A stretch of 64,000 nt of DNA from Paraflavitalea sp966211765 (GCA_966211765.1 CBIHOV010000003.1:186001-250000), one strand, 5' to 3'; counted from the stretch's first letter, positions 1 to 9,503 are shown. The notes: generated by a model not told the origin, from the sequence alone. Numbers and translations are program-made.

Positions 1-705
1 CTTGGTGGTGACCATCACTACCCCATTGGCGCCCCGTGATCCGTAGATGGCTGTTGAAGCAGCATCTTTGAGCACTTCAATGGATTCTATATCGGAAGGA
101 TTGATCGTTGCCAACCCATTTACGCCGCGTACATCATCGTTGAATTGAGGAAGGCCATCGATCACATATAGCGGTTCGTTACCGCCTGCGATAGACGAAA
201 CACCCCGCACCCGGATGGAGATACCGGCGCCGGGCTGTCCGGAGGTTTGCTGTACCTGCACGCCGGGCATACGTCCCTGCATGGCCTGCTCCACACTAAC
301 GACGGGCATTTCGCGGATCTTATCTCCACGGAGAGAGGAAACGGCGCCGGTAAGATCGGACTTACGCTGGGTACCATATCCCACCACCACCACTTCGCCC
401 AGGTCTTTGGCGTCTTCCTGCAGTTGTACTGTAACCGGCGAACCTGCATTTACGGTCATTTCTTTGGTTGCGTAACCCACATAAGAGAACACCAACACTA
501 CTCTATCCGAAGGGGCTGTGAGGGAGAAGGCCCCATCTTCTGCGGTAGTGGTCAAATTGCTGGTATTCTTAACCTGTACGGTTACGCCAGCCAGGGGTTT
601 ATTGTCGGGGGAGAAGACTTTTCCGGAGACCGGTTTGTTTTGTGCAAGACATGGCATACCTGCAAGCAAAACAATCATTACATAAAGTAATCTTGTTGTT
701 GGCAT
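1..705 (-). CDS. SusC/RagA-type TonB-dependent receptor, N-terminal part (cut by window edge)
   Basis: Reading the minus strand from an ATG at 705 gives 235 uninterrupted codons that run off the left edge. The protein starts with a Sec signal (MPTTRLLYVMIVLLAG...CLAQ), then a carboxypeptidase-regulatory-like domain (about residues 25-100, VSGKVFSPDNKPLAGVTVQV), then the plug domain with the family hallmarks EVVVVGYGTQRKSDLTGAVS, VIDGLP, DIESIEVLKDAAST and AIYGSRGANGVVMVTT. The barrel is outside the window. There is no STN domain, so it should not signal to an ECF/FecR pair. It imports an oligomeric nutrient through the outer membrane with a SusD partner that would lie to the left. It is divergent from the complete SusC gene at 1294. 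Confidence 0.93.
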   Translation of the reverse strand, partial: MPTTRLLYVMIVLLAGMPCLAQNKPVSGKVFSPDNKPLAGVTVQVKNTSNLTTTAEDGAFSLTAPSDRVVLVFSYVGYATKEMTVNAGSPVTVQLQEDAKDLGEVVVVGYGTQRKSDLTGAVSSLRGDKIREMPVVSVEQAMQGRMPGVQVQQTSGQPGAGISIRVRGVSSIAGGNEPLYVIDGLPQFNDDVRGVNGLATINPSDIESIEVLKDAASTAIYGSRGANGVVMVTTK

Positions 706-1293
706 AGCAATAGTTTTTGGTTAGATGGATGCTTTTAAAACATCTATCCCAAGTTCAATATTTTTTTAGATAACTGGGTGTTTATTAACGGAATCGTTTG
801 CAGGTAGGGTGTATAGAATGCGACTATCACGGTTTAGCATTTCCGGAAGACGCCGTAAACTTATCAGGATGGGGAGCAGGCCAGGCTATTGATTACTGGT
901 CATTAAATACTGATTAATGCTTGTTGACTATAGATTGCAGGCAGTTGGTTAATACAAATCATCGCAGTACATCGATTACAAACTACAAAAAAGGCATGTA
1001 TTCACTACACGAGAAGAGTTGGTTAATTGTCGTGTTAACAATTAAAGTTAATATCTGTCAAAACACGGTTAAATACCATAAACAGAATCTTACCTGCATG
1101 TGATATTTTCGTTACATCCTTTATCAATGCATTCATAGCAAGACTGTGTAAAGCAGCGGGGAATTCTATTGCCATATAATCTTATCCAGGTTCCGATCAT
1201 TTCAGTACCCAGTTAAATAGTAATACAGTAGCATCTCTTACTTAGTAAGTGAACGATTGTACATAAACACTAAACAAACAAATCACATTGCTT
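706..1293. other. Divergent intergenic region between two SusC genes
   Basis: This AT-rich stretch of 588 bases holds no credible gene. It must contain both SusC promoters but I see no exact TAnnTTTG box for either. Three inverted repeats stand out: TAGATG/CATCTA (722-727, 741-746), TTAATTGT/ACAATTAA (1023-1030, 1038-1045) and TCTCTTACT/AGTAAGTGA around a central T (1234-1252, 8 of 9 pairs). The last lies about 42 bases before the ATG at 1294 and could be an operator or a leader hairpin. Confidence 0.5.
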
Positions 1294-4287
1294 ATGATCA
1301 AGCTTATTGCAGGCGCAGGCATAGTATCCTGCCTATGTTTTTCGCCTGTCTCAGTCAGCGCTTTTGCTCCGGACCTGCCATTCTACGAAAAGGCGCCTGT
1401 GGCCATTACGGTAACAGGCGTGATAACAGATGCTAAGGGAGATCCTGTACCAGGCATTACCGTTCAGGTAAAAGGTACACAGCAGGGAACCTCTACGGAT
1501 GCCAAAGGTGCTTTTACCATCCAGGTAGAAAACACCAACGCAGTGCTCCTGATAACTGGTACTGGATATGCTACACAGGAAATTAAAGTGGGCAACCAGA
1601 CCAAATTGTCCATATTGCTTCAAACAAGCAGTGCCAACCTGGATGAAGTAGTAGTGGTAGGTTATGGCAAACAGAAAAAAGGTGAAGTAACCAGTGCTGT
1701 GGCCAGTGTAAAATCAGAAGATTTCACTAAAGGTTTCGCCCGTGATGCAGGTCAATTGATACAAGGTAAAGTAGCCGGTGTATCTGTAGTAACGGCCAGT
1801 GGCGATCCCAATGCCACTACACAAATATCCCTGCGGGGAAGCAGTACGATCATGTCTTCCACCCAACCACTTGTATTGATCGACGGTATCCCCGGCGCGC
1901 TCAATACGGTAGCTCCGGAAGATATTGAATCAATAGATGTATTGAAAGACGGTTCTGCAGCGGCCATTTATGGTACGCGCGGCACCAATGGTGTGGTATT
2001 GATCACTACCCGTAAAAAAGGCAACCGCCCTGCAGCAGTTACCTACGAGGGACAAGTGAATGTGCAGACCATCGCCCGCAAAATGGACTTCCTCGATGCA
2101 GACGGATACCGCAGGGGCATCAAAGAAGGTATATTTGCCGCCAATACGGATATGGGCACGTCTACCGATTGGCTGGACGTAATCAGCCGGAAGCCAGTGA
2201 GCCAAACGCATAATATTTCCTTCCAGGGAGGCAATGCACAAACCAATTATGTGGCCACTCTAAACCTTCGCCAATGGCAGGGTTTCTTTAAAAGGTCGGA
2301 GAATGAACAACTGCTTGGTCGTGCAGACATCAACCATTCTATGTTTGATGGCAAACTGAAGTTAAACTTCAATGTGATCGGACGCAACCGTAAATATTTC
2401 GACGCTCCCAACTACGCTTATATTTACCGCCAGGCGATCATACGCAACCCAACGGATAGTGTGTACAATTCGCGCGGATTTTACCGTGAAGATCCCAATG
2501 CCTACAACTATGACAACCCTCTTCGTCCTATCCAGGAAGTGGATGGAGAAAGTGTTCAAAACGAAACACGGTACAATGCCAATGTGCTCTTTACCCCCAT
2601 ACGGAACCTTAATCTGAAGTTGTTGCTGTCTTCGGTAAAGCGTACCAACCTGAGCGGATATGCAGAAAACAATAACCACCGGGCATCTGAGACTTTGCGG
2701 AGAAGGGGTTATGCATCAAGGGGTACGGATTACCTGCGCGACAACCTGCTGGAATTCACCACAGACTACACGCATATCATGGACCTGCATAAAGTTACCT
2801 TACTGGGTGGCTATAGCTATCAGGACATAACAAGTGAAGGTTTCTCTGCCAATAGCTCACAATTCCCCACCGACCTGTATTCTTATAACAGGCTGCAATC
2901 GGGAGACGCCCTGTTAATCCAGGATGGTTCGGCAGTAGGCATCAACAGCTTTAAAAATAACAATAAGCTCATCAGCTTTTTCGGACGCCTGAACTATGTA
3001 TTTGATGAGAAGTATCTGATATCCGCCATCGTACGTCATGAAGGTTCATCCAAGTTTGGCGCCAACTACAAATGGGGTACTTTCCCAGCCGCTTCAGTGG
3101 GCTGGAGGATCAGCAGAGAATCGTTCATGGCCAATGTAGACTTTATCAACGACCTGAAATTAAGAGCTGGCTTTGGTATAACAGGTACCGTGCCCAGCGA
3201 CCCTTACATGTCACTGATCAGCCTTAACTATTCCAACAACAGGTTCCTGTACAATGGCGGATGGATACAACCTATCGAGCCTATACGTAACCCCAACCCT
3301 GATCTGCGTTGGGAAAAGAAAACAGAGTTCAACTTCGGTCTTGATTTTGCAGTATGGAACAATCGCATTAGTGGTAGTATCGATCTTTATCAGCGCCGCA
3401 CAAAGGATATGCTGTATAACTTCCCCGTACCTGTACCTCCCAACTTCCAAAGCAGCACACTGGCCAATGCCGGCGAAATGAAAAACCAGGGTATTGAAAT
3501 ATTGTTGAATGCCGACATCGTAAGAACGAAAGATTTCCAGTTCAGGGGTAATGTTACCTGGTCTTACAATAAAAACACGCTGGTTTCTATCTCTTCAGAC
3601 GAACGCTTTAAACTGGCCAATGACTTCTTCGATGCAGGTCATACCGGCGAACCTATTCAGATCGTTACCCACCGGGTAAAAGTAGGAGAGCCTATTGGTA
3701 ATTTCTTTGGTTACAAATCGATTGACGTTGACGACAGCGGCAAGTGGATCATCGAAGACAAAGATGGCAAACCAAAGGCACTGAGTGCCGCTACTGCTGA
3801 TGATCGTAAAATACTGGGCAATGGTGTTCCAAAGCATACTGCCGGCGTGAATCTTTCTTTCAGCTACAAGAGAATCGACCTGGCTGTCAACATGCGTGGA
3901 CAATTTGGCTACCAGATCCTCAATTTCCAACGCATGTATTATGAAAACCCCACGGTGAAGGCTTATAATATGCTGGAAACGGCCTTCGACAAAGTATATG
4001 GCAAAGCAAGATTGTCATCTCCGCTGGCTTATGTATCGCACTACATTGAGAATGGCAACCACTGGAAGATCGATAACGTAACGCTGGGTTATAATTTCAA
4101 TACCAATGGCAACAAATACATTAAGAACCTGCGTGTGTTTGCTTCCGGATTAAACCTGATCGTTATTACAGGTTACAAAGGCCTCGACCCTGAGGTGAGC
4201 CGCCTGGGTCTTGATCCCGGAAATGATTCCAGGGACAAGTATCCTACCATGCGCACTTTTACAGCTGGTGTAAATCTGACATTCTAA
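1294..4287 (+). CDS. SusC/RagA family TonB-dependent outer-membrane receptor
   Basis: This is a 997-residue outer-membrane transporter. A Sec signal (to about residue 24) is followed by a carboxypeptidase-regulatory-like domain (about 35-115, TGVITDAKGDPVPGITVQV), a plug (about 120-235: DEVVVVGYGKQKKGEVTSAV, LIDGIPG, DIESIDVLKDGSAAAIYGTR) and a beta-barrel that ends in the typical aromatic residue (AGVNLTF). An alternative TTG codon lies 6 bases upstream at 1288; the ATG at 1294 is preferred because it gives the usual basic start of a signal peptide (MIKLIAG). There is no STN domain. The SusD gene follows after 22 bases, so the two form one transport unit. The substrate cannot be told from sequence because no degradative enzyme is adjacent. 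Confidence 0.95.
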   Translation: MIKLIAGAGIVSCLCFSPVSVSAFAPDLPFYEKAPVAITVTGVITDAKGDPVPGITVQVKGTQQGTSTDAKGAFTIQVENTNAVLLITGTGYATQEIKVGNQTKLSILLQTSSANLDEVVVVGYGKQKKGEVTSAVASVKSEDFTKGFARDAGQLIQGKVAGVSVVTASGDPNATTQISLRGSSTIMSSTQPLVLIDGIPGALNTVAPEDIESIDVLKDGSAAAIYGTRGTNGVVLITTRKKGNRPAAVTYEGQVNVQTIARKMDFLDADGYRRGIKEGIFAANTDMGTSTDWLDVISRKPVSQTHNISFQGGNAQTNYVATLNLRQWQGFFKRSENEQLLGRADINHSMFDGKLKLNFNVIGRNRKYFDAPNYAYIYRQAIIRNPTDSVYNSRGFYREDPNAYNYDNPLRPIQEVDGESVQNETRYNANVLFTPIRNLNLKLLLSSVKRTNLSGYAENNNHRASETLRRRGYASRGTDYLRDNLLEFTTDYTHIMDLHKVTLLGGYSYQDITSEGFSANSSQFPTDLYSYNRLQSGDALLIQDGSAVGINSFKNNNKLISFFGRLNYVFDEKYLISAIVRHEGSSKFGANYKWGTFPAASVGWRISRESFMANVDFINDLKLRAGFGITGTVPSDPYMSLISLNYSNNRFLYNGGWIQPIEPIRNPNPDLRWEKKTEFNFGLDFAVWNNRISGSIDLYQRRTKDMLYNFPVPVPPNFQSSTLANAGEMKNQGIEILLNADIVRTKDFQFRGNVTWSYNKNTLVSISSDERFKLANDFFDAGHTGEPIQIVTHRVKVGEPIGNFFGYKSIDVDDSGKWIIEDKDGKPKALSAATADDRKILGNGVPKHTAGVNLSFSYKRIDLAVNMRGQFGYQILNFQRMYYENPTVKAYNMLETAFDKVYGKARLSSPLAYVSHYIENGNHWKIDNVTLGYNFNTNGNKYIKNLRVFASGLNLIVITGYKGLDPEVSRLGLDPGNDSRDKYPTMRTFTAGVNLTF

Positions 4288-4309
4288 ACAAAGCATTATA
4301 ACTCACTAT

Positions 4310-5908
4310 ATGAAAAAGCAACAAATTCTGACCACTCTATACCTGGCGCTGGGCATCTCCATTATGTTGGGCTCGTGTACAAAGCTGGATGAGGAAGTAT
4401 ATGACCAGGTATTGGAAACCGAGTTTAAACCAACCGACAGAGACATACCAGCCATCATTGGCCCTGCGTATACCGTATTGCGTACAGTAATGGTGGGCTG
4501 GCAAGGTGATTTTGACCTGCAGGAAGAGCCGGCTGATATCATTGTAACACCCGTACGCCCCAATGGATGGTACGATGCCGGTACTTACCAGCGTATGCAC
4601 AAGCATGAGTGGACACCTACGGAATGGCAGCCACGCAACTCCTGGAACGAGAATTACAAAGGCGTTAATACTGTGAACAGGATCCTTACTCAAATCGATG
4701 AAGGCTCCATTCCGGTTACCACGGGTAAAGAGGCGCTTATTGCCGAGTTGAAAACTGCCAGGGCTTTCTATTATTCCATGCTGATCGACAATCATGGTAA
4801 TGTGCCTATCGTAACAAATTTCAGGGACACTGTCCGGCCCGTACAAAACACCCGCAAGCAGGTATATGATTTTATCGAAAAGGAATTACTCGATAACATG
4901 GCTTTGCTAAGCGAAAAAGCAGACAATACCACCTATGGCCGCTTTAATAAATGGGCAGCCCGCGCTACCCTGGCACGCTTGTACCTCAATGCTGAAGTGT
5001 ACACCGGTACTCCGCAATGGCAAAAATGTATTGAACAATGCGATGAGATCCTGACCAAGGGGCCATATATATTGGAGCCTAATTTCAAAACCAGCTTCCT
5101 GACGAATAACAATACTTCCAAGGAATTGGTATTTGCTGTGCCTTTCGATGAGATCTTTGCTACGCAAAACAGCATCCACATGAAAACCCTGGCTTCTGCA
5201 CACCGCAATGTGCTGGACATGGCTGCCCAACCCTGGGGTGGTAATTGTGCGGTGCCTCAGTTCATAGATACTTATGATCCGGATGATACGCGCATGAAGG
5301 ATACCTGGATACAAGGACCTCAATACAATATAGCTACCGGCGCTCTCATCCTTACTTATGTAAAGAAAGTGCCGAGCATTGACAATACTGACTTCTTTGA
5401 TGGCTTCCGTATTGGAAAGTATGAAATTAAGCCCGGCGCCCGCGGCGGATTGAGCAATGACTACCCTGTATTCCGCCTGGCAGGCATTATGATGATGAAA
5501 GCTGAATCTTTGCTTCGTACAGGGAAGGCAGATGATGCAGCCGTGATCGTGACCAATGTGCGGAAAAGAGCTTTTGCTGCTACCAATCCTGCAAAGGCCA
5601 CTGTAACCGGCGCTCAATTACAAATGGGCAGTTCATACAAATACGGCTGGCAAAATATAGACGGCACCATTGCCGATCTGCAAGGTGGAGCTGATATTCC
5701 TTACGGCAGAATGCTCGATGAACTGGGCTGGGAATTTGCTGCTGAAGGTCAACGTCGCCAGCAACTGATCCGTTTTGGTGTGTATTCCCGTAAAATTTGG
5801 TTCAATCACCGTCCTAAGCTGGATGGCAAAACACGCATCTTGTTCCCGATTCCACAGGTTGAGATCGATAAGAACCCTAACCTGCAACAGAATTCGGATT
5901 ACAGATAA
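4310..5908 (+). CDS. SusD/RagB family nutrient-binding lipoprotein
   Basis: This 532-residue protein starts with an SPII signal (MKKQQILTT...IMLGSC, lipid-modified Cys at about 22) and is expected on the cell surface as the lid of the SusC barrel coded just upstream. The N-terminal part has the SusD tetratricopeptide-like helices (RAFYYSMLIDNHGNVPIV, WAARATLARLYLNAEVYTG), and the C-terminal part has the RagB/SusD signature (FRLAGIMMMKAESLLRTG, LLDELGWEFAAEGQRRQQLIRFG, PIPQVEIDKNPNLQQN). Length is normal for the family. A strong hairpin with features of a terminator follows 26 bases after the stop. Confidence 0.94.
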   Translation: MKKQQILTTLYLALGISIMLGSCTKLDEEVYDQVLETEFKPTDRDIPAIIGPAYTVLRTVMVGWQGDFDLQEEPADIIVTPVRPNGWYDAGTYQRMHKHEWTPTEWQPRNSWNENYKGVNTVNRILTQIDEGSIPVTTGKEALIAELKTARAFYYSMLIDNHGNVPIVTNFRDTVRPVQNTRKQVYDFIEKELLDNMALLSEKADNTTYGRFNKWAARATLARLYLNAEVYTGTPQWQKCIEQCDEILTKGPYILEPNFKTSFLTNNNTSKELVFAVPFDEIFATQNSIHMKTLASAHRNVLDMAAQPWGGNCAVPQFIDTYDPDDTRMKDTWIQGPQYNIATGALILTYVKKVPSIDNTDFFDGFRIGKYEIKPGARGGLSNDYPVFRLAGIMMMKAESLLRTGKADDAAVIVTNVRKRAFAATNPAKATVTGAQLQMGSSYKYGWQNIDGTIADLQGGADIPYGRMLDELGWEFAAEGQRRQQLIRFGVYSRKIWFNHRPKLDGKTRILFPIPQVEIDKNPNLQQNSDYR

Positions 5909-5934
5909 TGATTTCATATAGCAGTTAGTTTGGT

Positions 5935-5966
5935 AAACCCCTTGTTTTTACAAGGGGTTTTACTAT
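5935..5966 (+). terminator. Hairpin terminator after the SusC/SusD pair
   Basis: The arms AAACCCCTTG (5935-5944) and CAAGGGGTTT (5951-5960) pair perfectly over 10 bp around a 6-base loop and are followed by a T-rich tail. The hairpin covers the upstream in-frame codons of the next reading frame, which argues that the cytochrome gene starts at 5987 and not at 5930. Confidence 0.75.
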
Positions 5967-5986
5967 TATTATATTCAGAAATAACT

Positions 5987-7222
5987 ATGCAACGATACAA
6001 ACACAGTCTTGCCATTACAGCCATCATCTTTGTGTTGGTGCTCACGCTTTCACAATGCCTTTCCAGGCCGGAAAAGGAAACAACGGTCCCTGCGGATCTG
6101 CGGGGAGCTGGTTATATTGGGTCGACTACCTGCACCAACTGCCATAAGGATATACACAACAGTTACCTGGCCACCGCCCATCGCAATACCTCTGCCCCAC
6201 CCTCCACAGCCAGCATCAAAGGCAGTTTTGAACCTGGCAGGAATGCTTTTCATTACCGGGATAATGTGAAGGTGGCGATGGAACAAAGAAGCAATGGTCT
6301 GTTCCAGGTAGCGTATATGAATGACCAGGAGAAGCAGGCATTTCCTTTTGGCGTGGTGGTGGGCTCAGGCCGTAAGGCGCAAACTTACTTATACTGGTAT
6401 GATGACAACGTGTTTCAACTGCCCGTATCTTATTCTGTATGGGCAAAGGCCTGGGTAAACAGTCCCAGTTATCCGGCAGACAAAGTACGGTTTGACCGGC
6501 TCATCAATATCGGTTGTTTTGAATGCCATGGTTCTTACATCGAACGCAAGGGCACGCAACAGGAAGGAGAGAGACAGGTAGACTATTTTGATAAAACGAA
6601 AGTCATCTATGGCATGGATTGCGAGCGCTGCCATGGCCCGGCAGCGGAGCATGTAAACTTTCATACTTCCCACCCGGAAGAAAAACAAGCACAGCATATA
6701 GCGCTCTATAAAAATCTATCCAGGCAGCGGCAGGTAGACCTTTGCGCCCAGTGTCATTCAGGGGGGCATACAACAAAGAACTCGATCTTTTACTTTAAGC
6801 CCGGTGATTCTCTGGCCCAATACTTCTCATCGGCCATCAATACCGGTGGAGATGTGAGCAAGCTCGACGTGCATGGCAACCAATACCAACTGCTCACCGG
6901 CAGCCAGTGCTATATTAAAAGCAATGTGCTAAGCTGTACTTCCTGTCACAACCCGCATGTGGAGGAAAGAGAGAACATGACGGTATTATCGCAGCGTTGT
7001 ATGACCTGCCATCAGGAGACTGCGCATAGCTTTTCGGCCAAACTGCCCCCCAATGCCATTAACAGCAATTGTATTGATTGTCACATGCCGGCGCAGCCTT
7101 CGCGCATTAGCATGAAGCAGGAAGAAAAAACGGCTGCCGATGCCAACCTGGTGAGAACGCATTATATTACTATCTACCCCGCAGCCACTAAAAGGTTCAT
7201 AGACTCATTATCAATGAAATGA
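5987..7222 (+). CDS. Seven-haem c-type cytochrome, probable lipoprotein
   Basis: The 411-residue protein has a hydrophobic N-terminus ending at LTLSQC (Cys24), a possible but atypical lipobox. Seven CXXCH haem-binding motifs follow: CTNCH (49-53), CFECH, CERCH, CAQCH, CTSCH, CMTCH and CIDCH. The opening segment (YIGSTTCTNCHKDIHNSYLATAHR) resembles periplasmic multihaem cytochromes of the c554/doubled-CXXCH type. It is expected to carry electrons in the periplasm or at a membrane surface; the partner reductase or oxidase is not visible. Start at 5987 is chosen because the upstream in-frame ATG (5930) lies before a terminator hairpin. It is 78 bases after SusD, but no functional link between nutrient uptake and this cytochrome is evident. 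Enzyme activity cannot be assigned. Confidence 0.85.
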   Translation: MQRYKHSLAITAIIFVLVLTLSQCLSRPEKETTVPADLRGAGYIGSTTCTNCHKDIHNSYLATAHRNTSAPPSTASIKGSFEPGRNAFHYRDNVKVAMEQRSNGLFQVAYMNDQEKQAFPFGVVVGSGRKAQTYLYWYDDNVFQLPVSYSVWAKAWVNSPSYPADKVRFDRLINIGCFECHGSYIERKGTQQEGERQVDYFDKTKVIYGMDCERCHGPAAEHVNFHTSHPEEKQAQHIALYKNLSRQRQVDLCAQCHSGGHTTKNSIFYFKPGDSLAQYFSSAINTGGDVSKLDVHGNQYQLLTGSQCYIKSNVLSCTSCHNPHVEERENMTVLSQRCMTCHQETAHSFSAKLPPNAINSNCIDCHMPAQPSRISMKQEEKTAADANLVRTHYITIYPAATKRFIDSLSMK

Positions 7223-7299
7223 AGTCCATAAGGTGGTTTTATTTTATTGTTACCAATATCCCCTTTTTTCCATTTCTGCCCAAAATCAAACACTTTTGT

Positions 7300-7307
7300 A
7301 TCTTTAT
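7300..7307 (+). promoter_or_regulatory. Possible -7 box for the ECF sigma factor gene
   Basis: TATCTTTA differs by one base from the Bacteroidota -7 consensus TAnnTTTG. It lies about 70 bases before the GTG start at 7377. No clear TTTG is found at the -33 distance, so the call is weak. Confidence 0.3.
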
Positions 7308-7376
7308 CAGGCTACCTTATCCAACAGTTATCTATTTATTCATTCAGCTATTTAAACAACGGGTTATTAAATCCCT

Positions 7377-7946
7377 GTGCCAATAGAAGCATTATATAAT
7401 GAAAAAGAACTGCTGAAGCAGTTGGCGCAGGGCAACGAATCTGCCTTCACCACTATTTACAGGTCCTATTGGAAACCACTCTATTTTTTAGCCCATCGCC
7501 ACCTGCGATCAGCAGAAGCAGCAGAAGAAATTGTACAGGAAGTATTCCTGATGCTTTGGAAAAAGAGAGCGGAGCTATCCATTCACTCCCCCGCTTTGTA
7601 CCTCGCAGCCATGACCCGGTATGCAGTATACCGCCATATTACCCGGGAAAAGAAGCATCCGATACTGCCCGCCAGCCAGGAAGCATCTACGCAATTTGGA
7701 AGCGAAGAGTCCATCAATACGATCGACCATAAGCTGCTGTTTGACATGGTTGCTAAACTTTCGGATCGCCTGCCCGAAAAATGCCGTATGGTATTTATCA
7801 GCAATAAATTGCTGGACCAGCCCATACAGGAAATAGCCGAACAAATGAATATTTCAACCAGGACGGCAGAAGCCCATCTGTCCAAAGCCCTGAAGATCAT
7901 GCGCAGCCATCTTGGCAACGCCTCCTCCCTGCTGCTCCTTTTCTAA
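7377..7946 (+). CDS. ECF RNA polymerase sigma factor (FecI/sigma-70 family)
   Basis: The 189-residue protein has sigma region 2 (about residues 10-80, with AFTTIYRSYWKPLYFLAHRHL and AAEEIVQEVFLMLWKKR) and region 4 with a helix-turn-helix (about 125-178, LPEKCRMVFISNKLLDQPIQEIAEQMNISTRTAEAHLSKAL). Regions 1 and 3 are absent, as in extracytoplasmic-function factors. The start is a GTG at 7377 that gives MPIEALYNEKELLKQL; no ATG is available before region 2. It is followed by a FecR anti-sigma gene and an STN-type SusC gene, the standard cell-surface signalling arrangement, so it most likely transcribes the SusC/SusD locus at 9515-19721 when its glycan or other ligand is bound. Confidence 0.92.
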   Translation: MPIEALYNEKELLKQLAQGNESAFTTIYRSYWKPLYFLAHRHLRSAEAAEEIVQEVFLMLWKKRAELSIHSPALYLAAMTRYAVYRHITREKKHPILPASQEASTQFGSEESINTIDHKLLFDMVAKLSDRLPEKCRMVFISNKLLDQPIQEIAEQMNISTRTAEAHLSKALKIMRSHLGNASSLLLLF

Positions 7947-7953
7947 GTTTCTC

Positions 7954-7985
7954 AGGCAACAAGGCATTAAGGCAGCAAGGCAACG
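7954..7985. repeat. Degenerate 8-bp tandem repeat (4 units)
   Basis: Four units AGGCAACA, AGGCATTA, AGGCAGCA and AGGCAACG lie directly after the sigma factor stop codon. They resemble the 7-bp-period repeats found elsewhere in the window but have an 8-base period. Function unknown. Confidence 0.6.
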
Positions 7986-8134
7986 TGTGAACACCATCTA
8001 CTTTCCTCCTTCAACCAACAGACAGCCTAACTAAACAACTTATAATTTCCTCCTGCCAATTTTTTTTTAGATCGACTACGTATAAAGTCCCGTCATTTGA
8101 CTCTTTATAGGCAAAGCCCCTATTTGCATTTCAT

Positions 8135-9343
8135 ATGATACCGGAAAATATCAAGGAAATAGCTCGCAAGTTGCTCAGTGGTACCGCCACAGAGGAAGAG
8201 GCGGCCCTGTTGCACCAATGGTATGATGCATGGGTGGATGAGGAAAGCATTATACAGGCCAATACAGAAGACCCCGATGTCATTGAAGCCCGTATGTTGT
8301 CCCGTTTGCTGGAGCAGATCCGCCAAACGCAGGCTCCACCGGCAGAGGTCGTTACCCTGCCCAAACGCCGCTGGTGGAAAGTGGCCGTGGCTGCAGCGGT
8401 TATTTTGGCGCTGGGCCTTAGCCTGTTCCTTTGGCAACAACAATCGACCGGCCATCGCGGTCAGGGTGCACTGGCGTTGTCAGACACACCAGGCATTCAA
8501 CCCGGCATTGATAAAGCATTGCTGATATTGTCCGATGGCCGGCAGGTGGTGCTCGACAGTACGGCTACCGGTATTGTATCCAAACAAGGCAATACCACCA
8601 TCATCAACCTGGATGGCCAGTTAACTTATGAGGGTGCTGGCAACCAACAGGAAACGACCACCTACTACAATACCATCAGAACAGCGAATGGCAATCAATA
8701 CCAACTCATCCTGCCAGATGGCTCCAAAGCCTGGTTGAATGCAGCTTCCGCCATTCGTTTTCCCACCAGGTTTACCGGACCCGAAAGGATCGTGGAACTT
8801 ACGGGTGAAGGGTATTTTGAAGTAGCCAAAGATAAAAACCACCCCTTCAAAGTATTACTGCCTGCCGAGCTGGGCCAGGAAGCCACTGGTTCGGTAGAAG
8901 TATTGGGTACGCATTTTAACATCAATGCCTATAGTGACGAAGGGGCCATGAAAACAACCTTGCTCGAAGGAAAGGTGAGGATGATGTCCGGAGGGAAGCC
9001 CGCAGCTACCGGCCAGCAGGCTTCAGTGATCCTGGAACCAGGCCAGCAAGCTCAACTGATCAATCATCAATTATCAATCAATAACAAGCCGGATGTCGAA
9101 GCGGTGGTAGCCTGGAAGAATGGGTATTTCCAATTTACCGATGCACCCATCACTACCGTGATGCGCCAGGCAGCCCGCTGGTACAATGTAGAAGTAGCAT
9201 ACCAGGGCAATGTGCAGCAGGAAATATTCAGCGGTAGCATTCCACGCACAGCCAGCATAACACAACTGATAAAAATACTGGAACTAACGAAAACAGTTAA
9301 GATCAAAATCGAAGGAAGAAAACTCATTGCAGCTCCTTATTAG
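8135..9343 (+). CDS. FecR-type anti-sigma factor
   Basis: This 402-residue single-pass membrane protein has an N-terminal cytoplasmic helix region (1-78, IARKLLSGTATEEEAALLHQWY), one transmembrane helix (about 80-100, WWKVAVAAAVILALGLSLFLW), a periplasmic FecR domain (about 180-300: TANGNQYQLILPDGSKAWLN, FTGPERIVELTGEGYFEV, VEVLGTHFNINAY) and a C-terminal DUF4974-like domain (about 320-400: FQFTDAPITTVMRQAARWYNVEV, FSGSIPR). The cytoplasmic part should bind the sigma factor coded upstream, and the periplasmic C-terminus should meet the STN domain of the SusC protein at 9515. The gene is separated from the sigma gene by 188 bases, so it may have its own promoter. Confidence 0.94.
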   Translation: MIPENIKEIARKLLSGTATEEEAALLHQWYDAWVDEESIIQANTEDPDVIEARMLSRLLEQIRQTQAPPAEVVTLPKRRWWKVAVAAAVILALGLSLFLWQQQSTGHRGQGALALSDTPGIQPGIDKALLILSDGRQVVLDSTATGIVSKQGNTTIINLDGQLTYEGAGNQQETTTYYNTIRTANGNQYQLILPDGSKAWLNAASAIRFPTRFTGPERIVELTGEGYFEVAKDKNHPFKVLLPAELGQEATGSVEVLGTHFNINAYSDEGAMKTTLLEGKVRMMSGGKPAATGQQASVILEPGQQAQLINHQLSINNKPDVEAVVAWKNGYFQFTDAPITTVMRQAARWYNVEVAYQGNVQQEIFSGSIPRTASITQLIKILELTKTVKIKIEGRKLIAAPY

Positions 9344-9393
9344 GCTTATACAATAAACCATCTATAGCCGCATCCTTTGAATGATGGATTTGT

Positions 9394-9503
9394 CCGAAAA
9401 AAAAGCCGGAGGTGTTAGTGGCACCCCCGGTATAAAGTTCGGGTAAACCCTGTATTGAACAACCGTATTAAAAATTGATCACGTAACAAGAAAAAACCCA
9501 AAC
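9394..9503 (-). ncRNA. Predicted antisense small RNA over the SusC leader
   Basis: On the minus strand an intrinsic terminator is visible: CCGGGGGTG (9430-9422), a 7-base loop, CACCTCCGG (9414-9406), one C, then eight T (9404-9397). As minus-strand RNA all nine pairs form, one of them G-U; as plus-strand RNA the same position is an A-C mismatch and no U tract follows, so the hairpin is oriented for minus transcription. A minus-strand Bacteroidota promoter lies at 9508-9538. The transcript would be about 110 bases and complementary to the untranslated leader of the SusC gene at 9515. No minus-strand gene is near that needs this terminator. Antisense RNAs of this size and place are known in Bacteroides polysaccharide loci (DonS type). 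Ends are estimates. Confidence 0.5.

Noticed and set aside
722..770. Possible antisense terminator before the left SusC gene
   Set aside because: The TAGATG/CATCTA stem is 18 bases away from the T run and no exact plus promoter is present, unlike the case at 9394-9538.
921..1103. 60-codon open frame in the divergent SusC gap
   Set aside because: AT-rich, no signal, domain or codon pattern, and no promoter or start context; most likely chance.
1288..1293. TTG start two codons before the SusC ATG
   Set aside because: The ATG at 1294 gives the normal basic start of the signal peptide; nothing favours the TTG.
4907..5617. Long minus-strand frame (236 codons) inside the SusD gene
   Set aside because: Mirror frame of a clear SusD gene with no recognisable domain.
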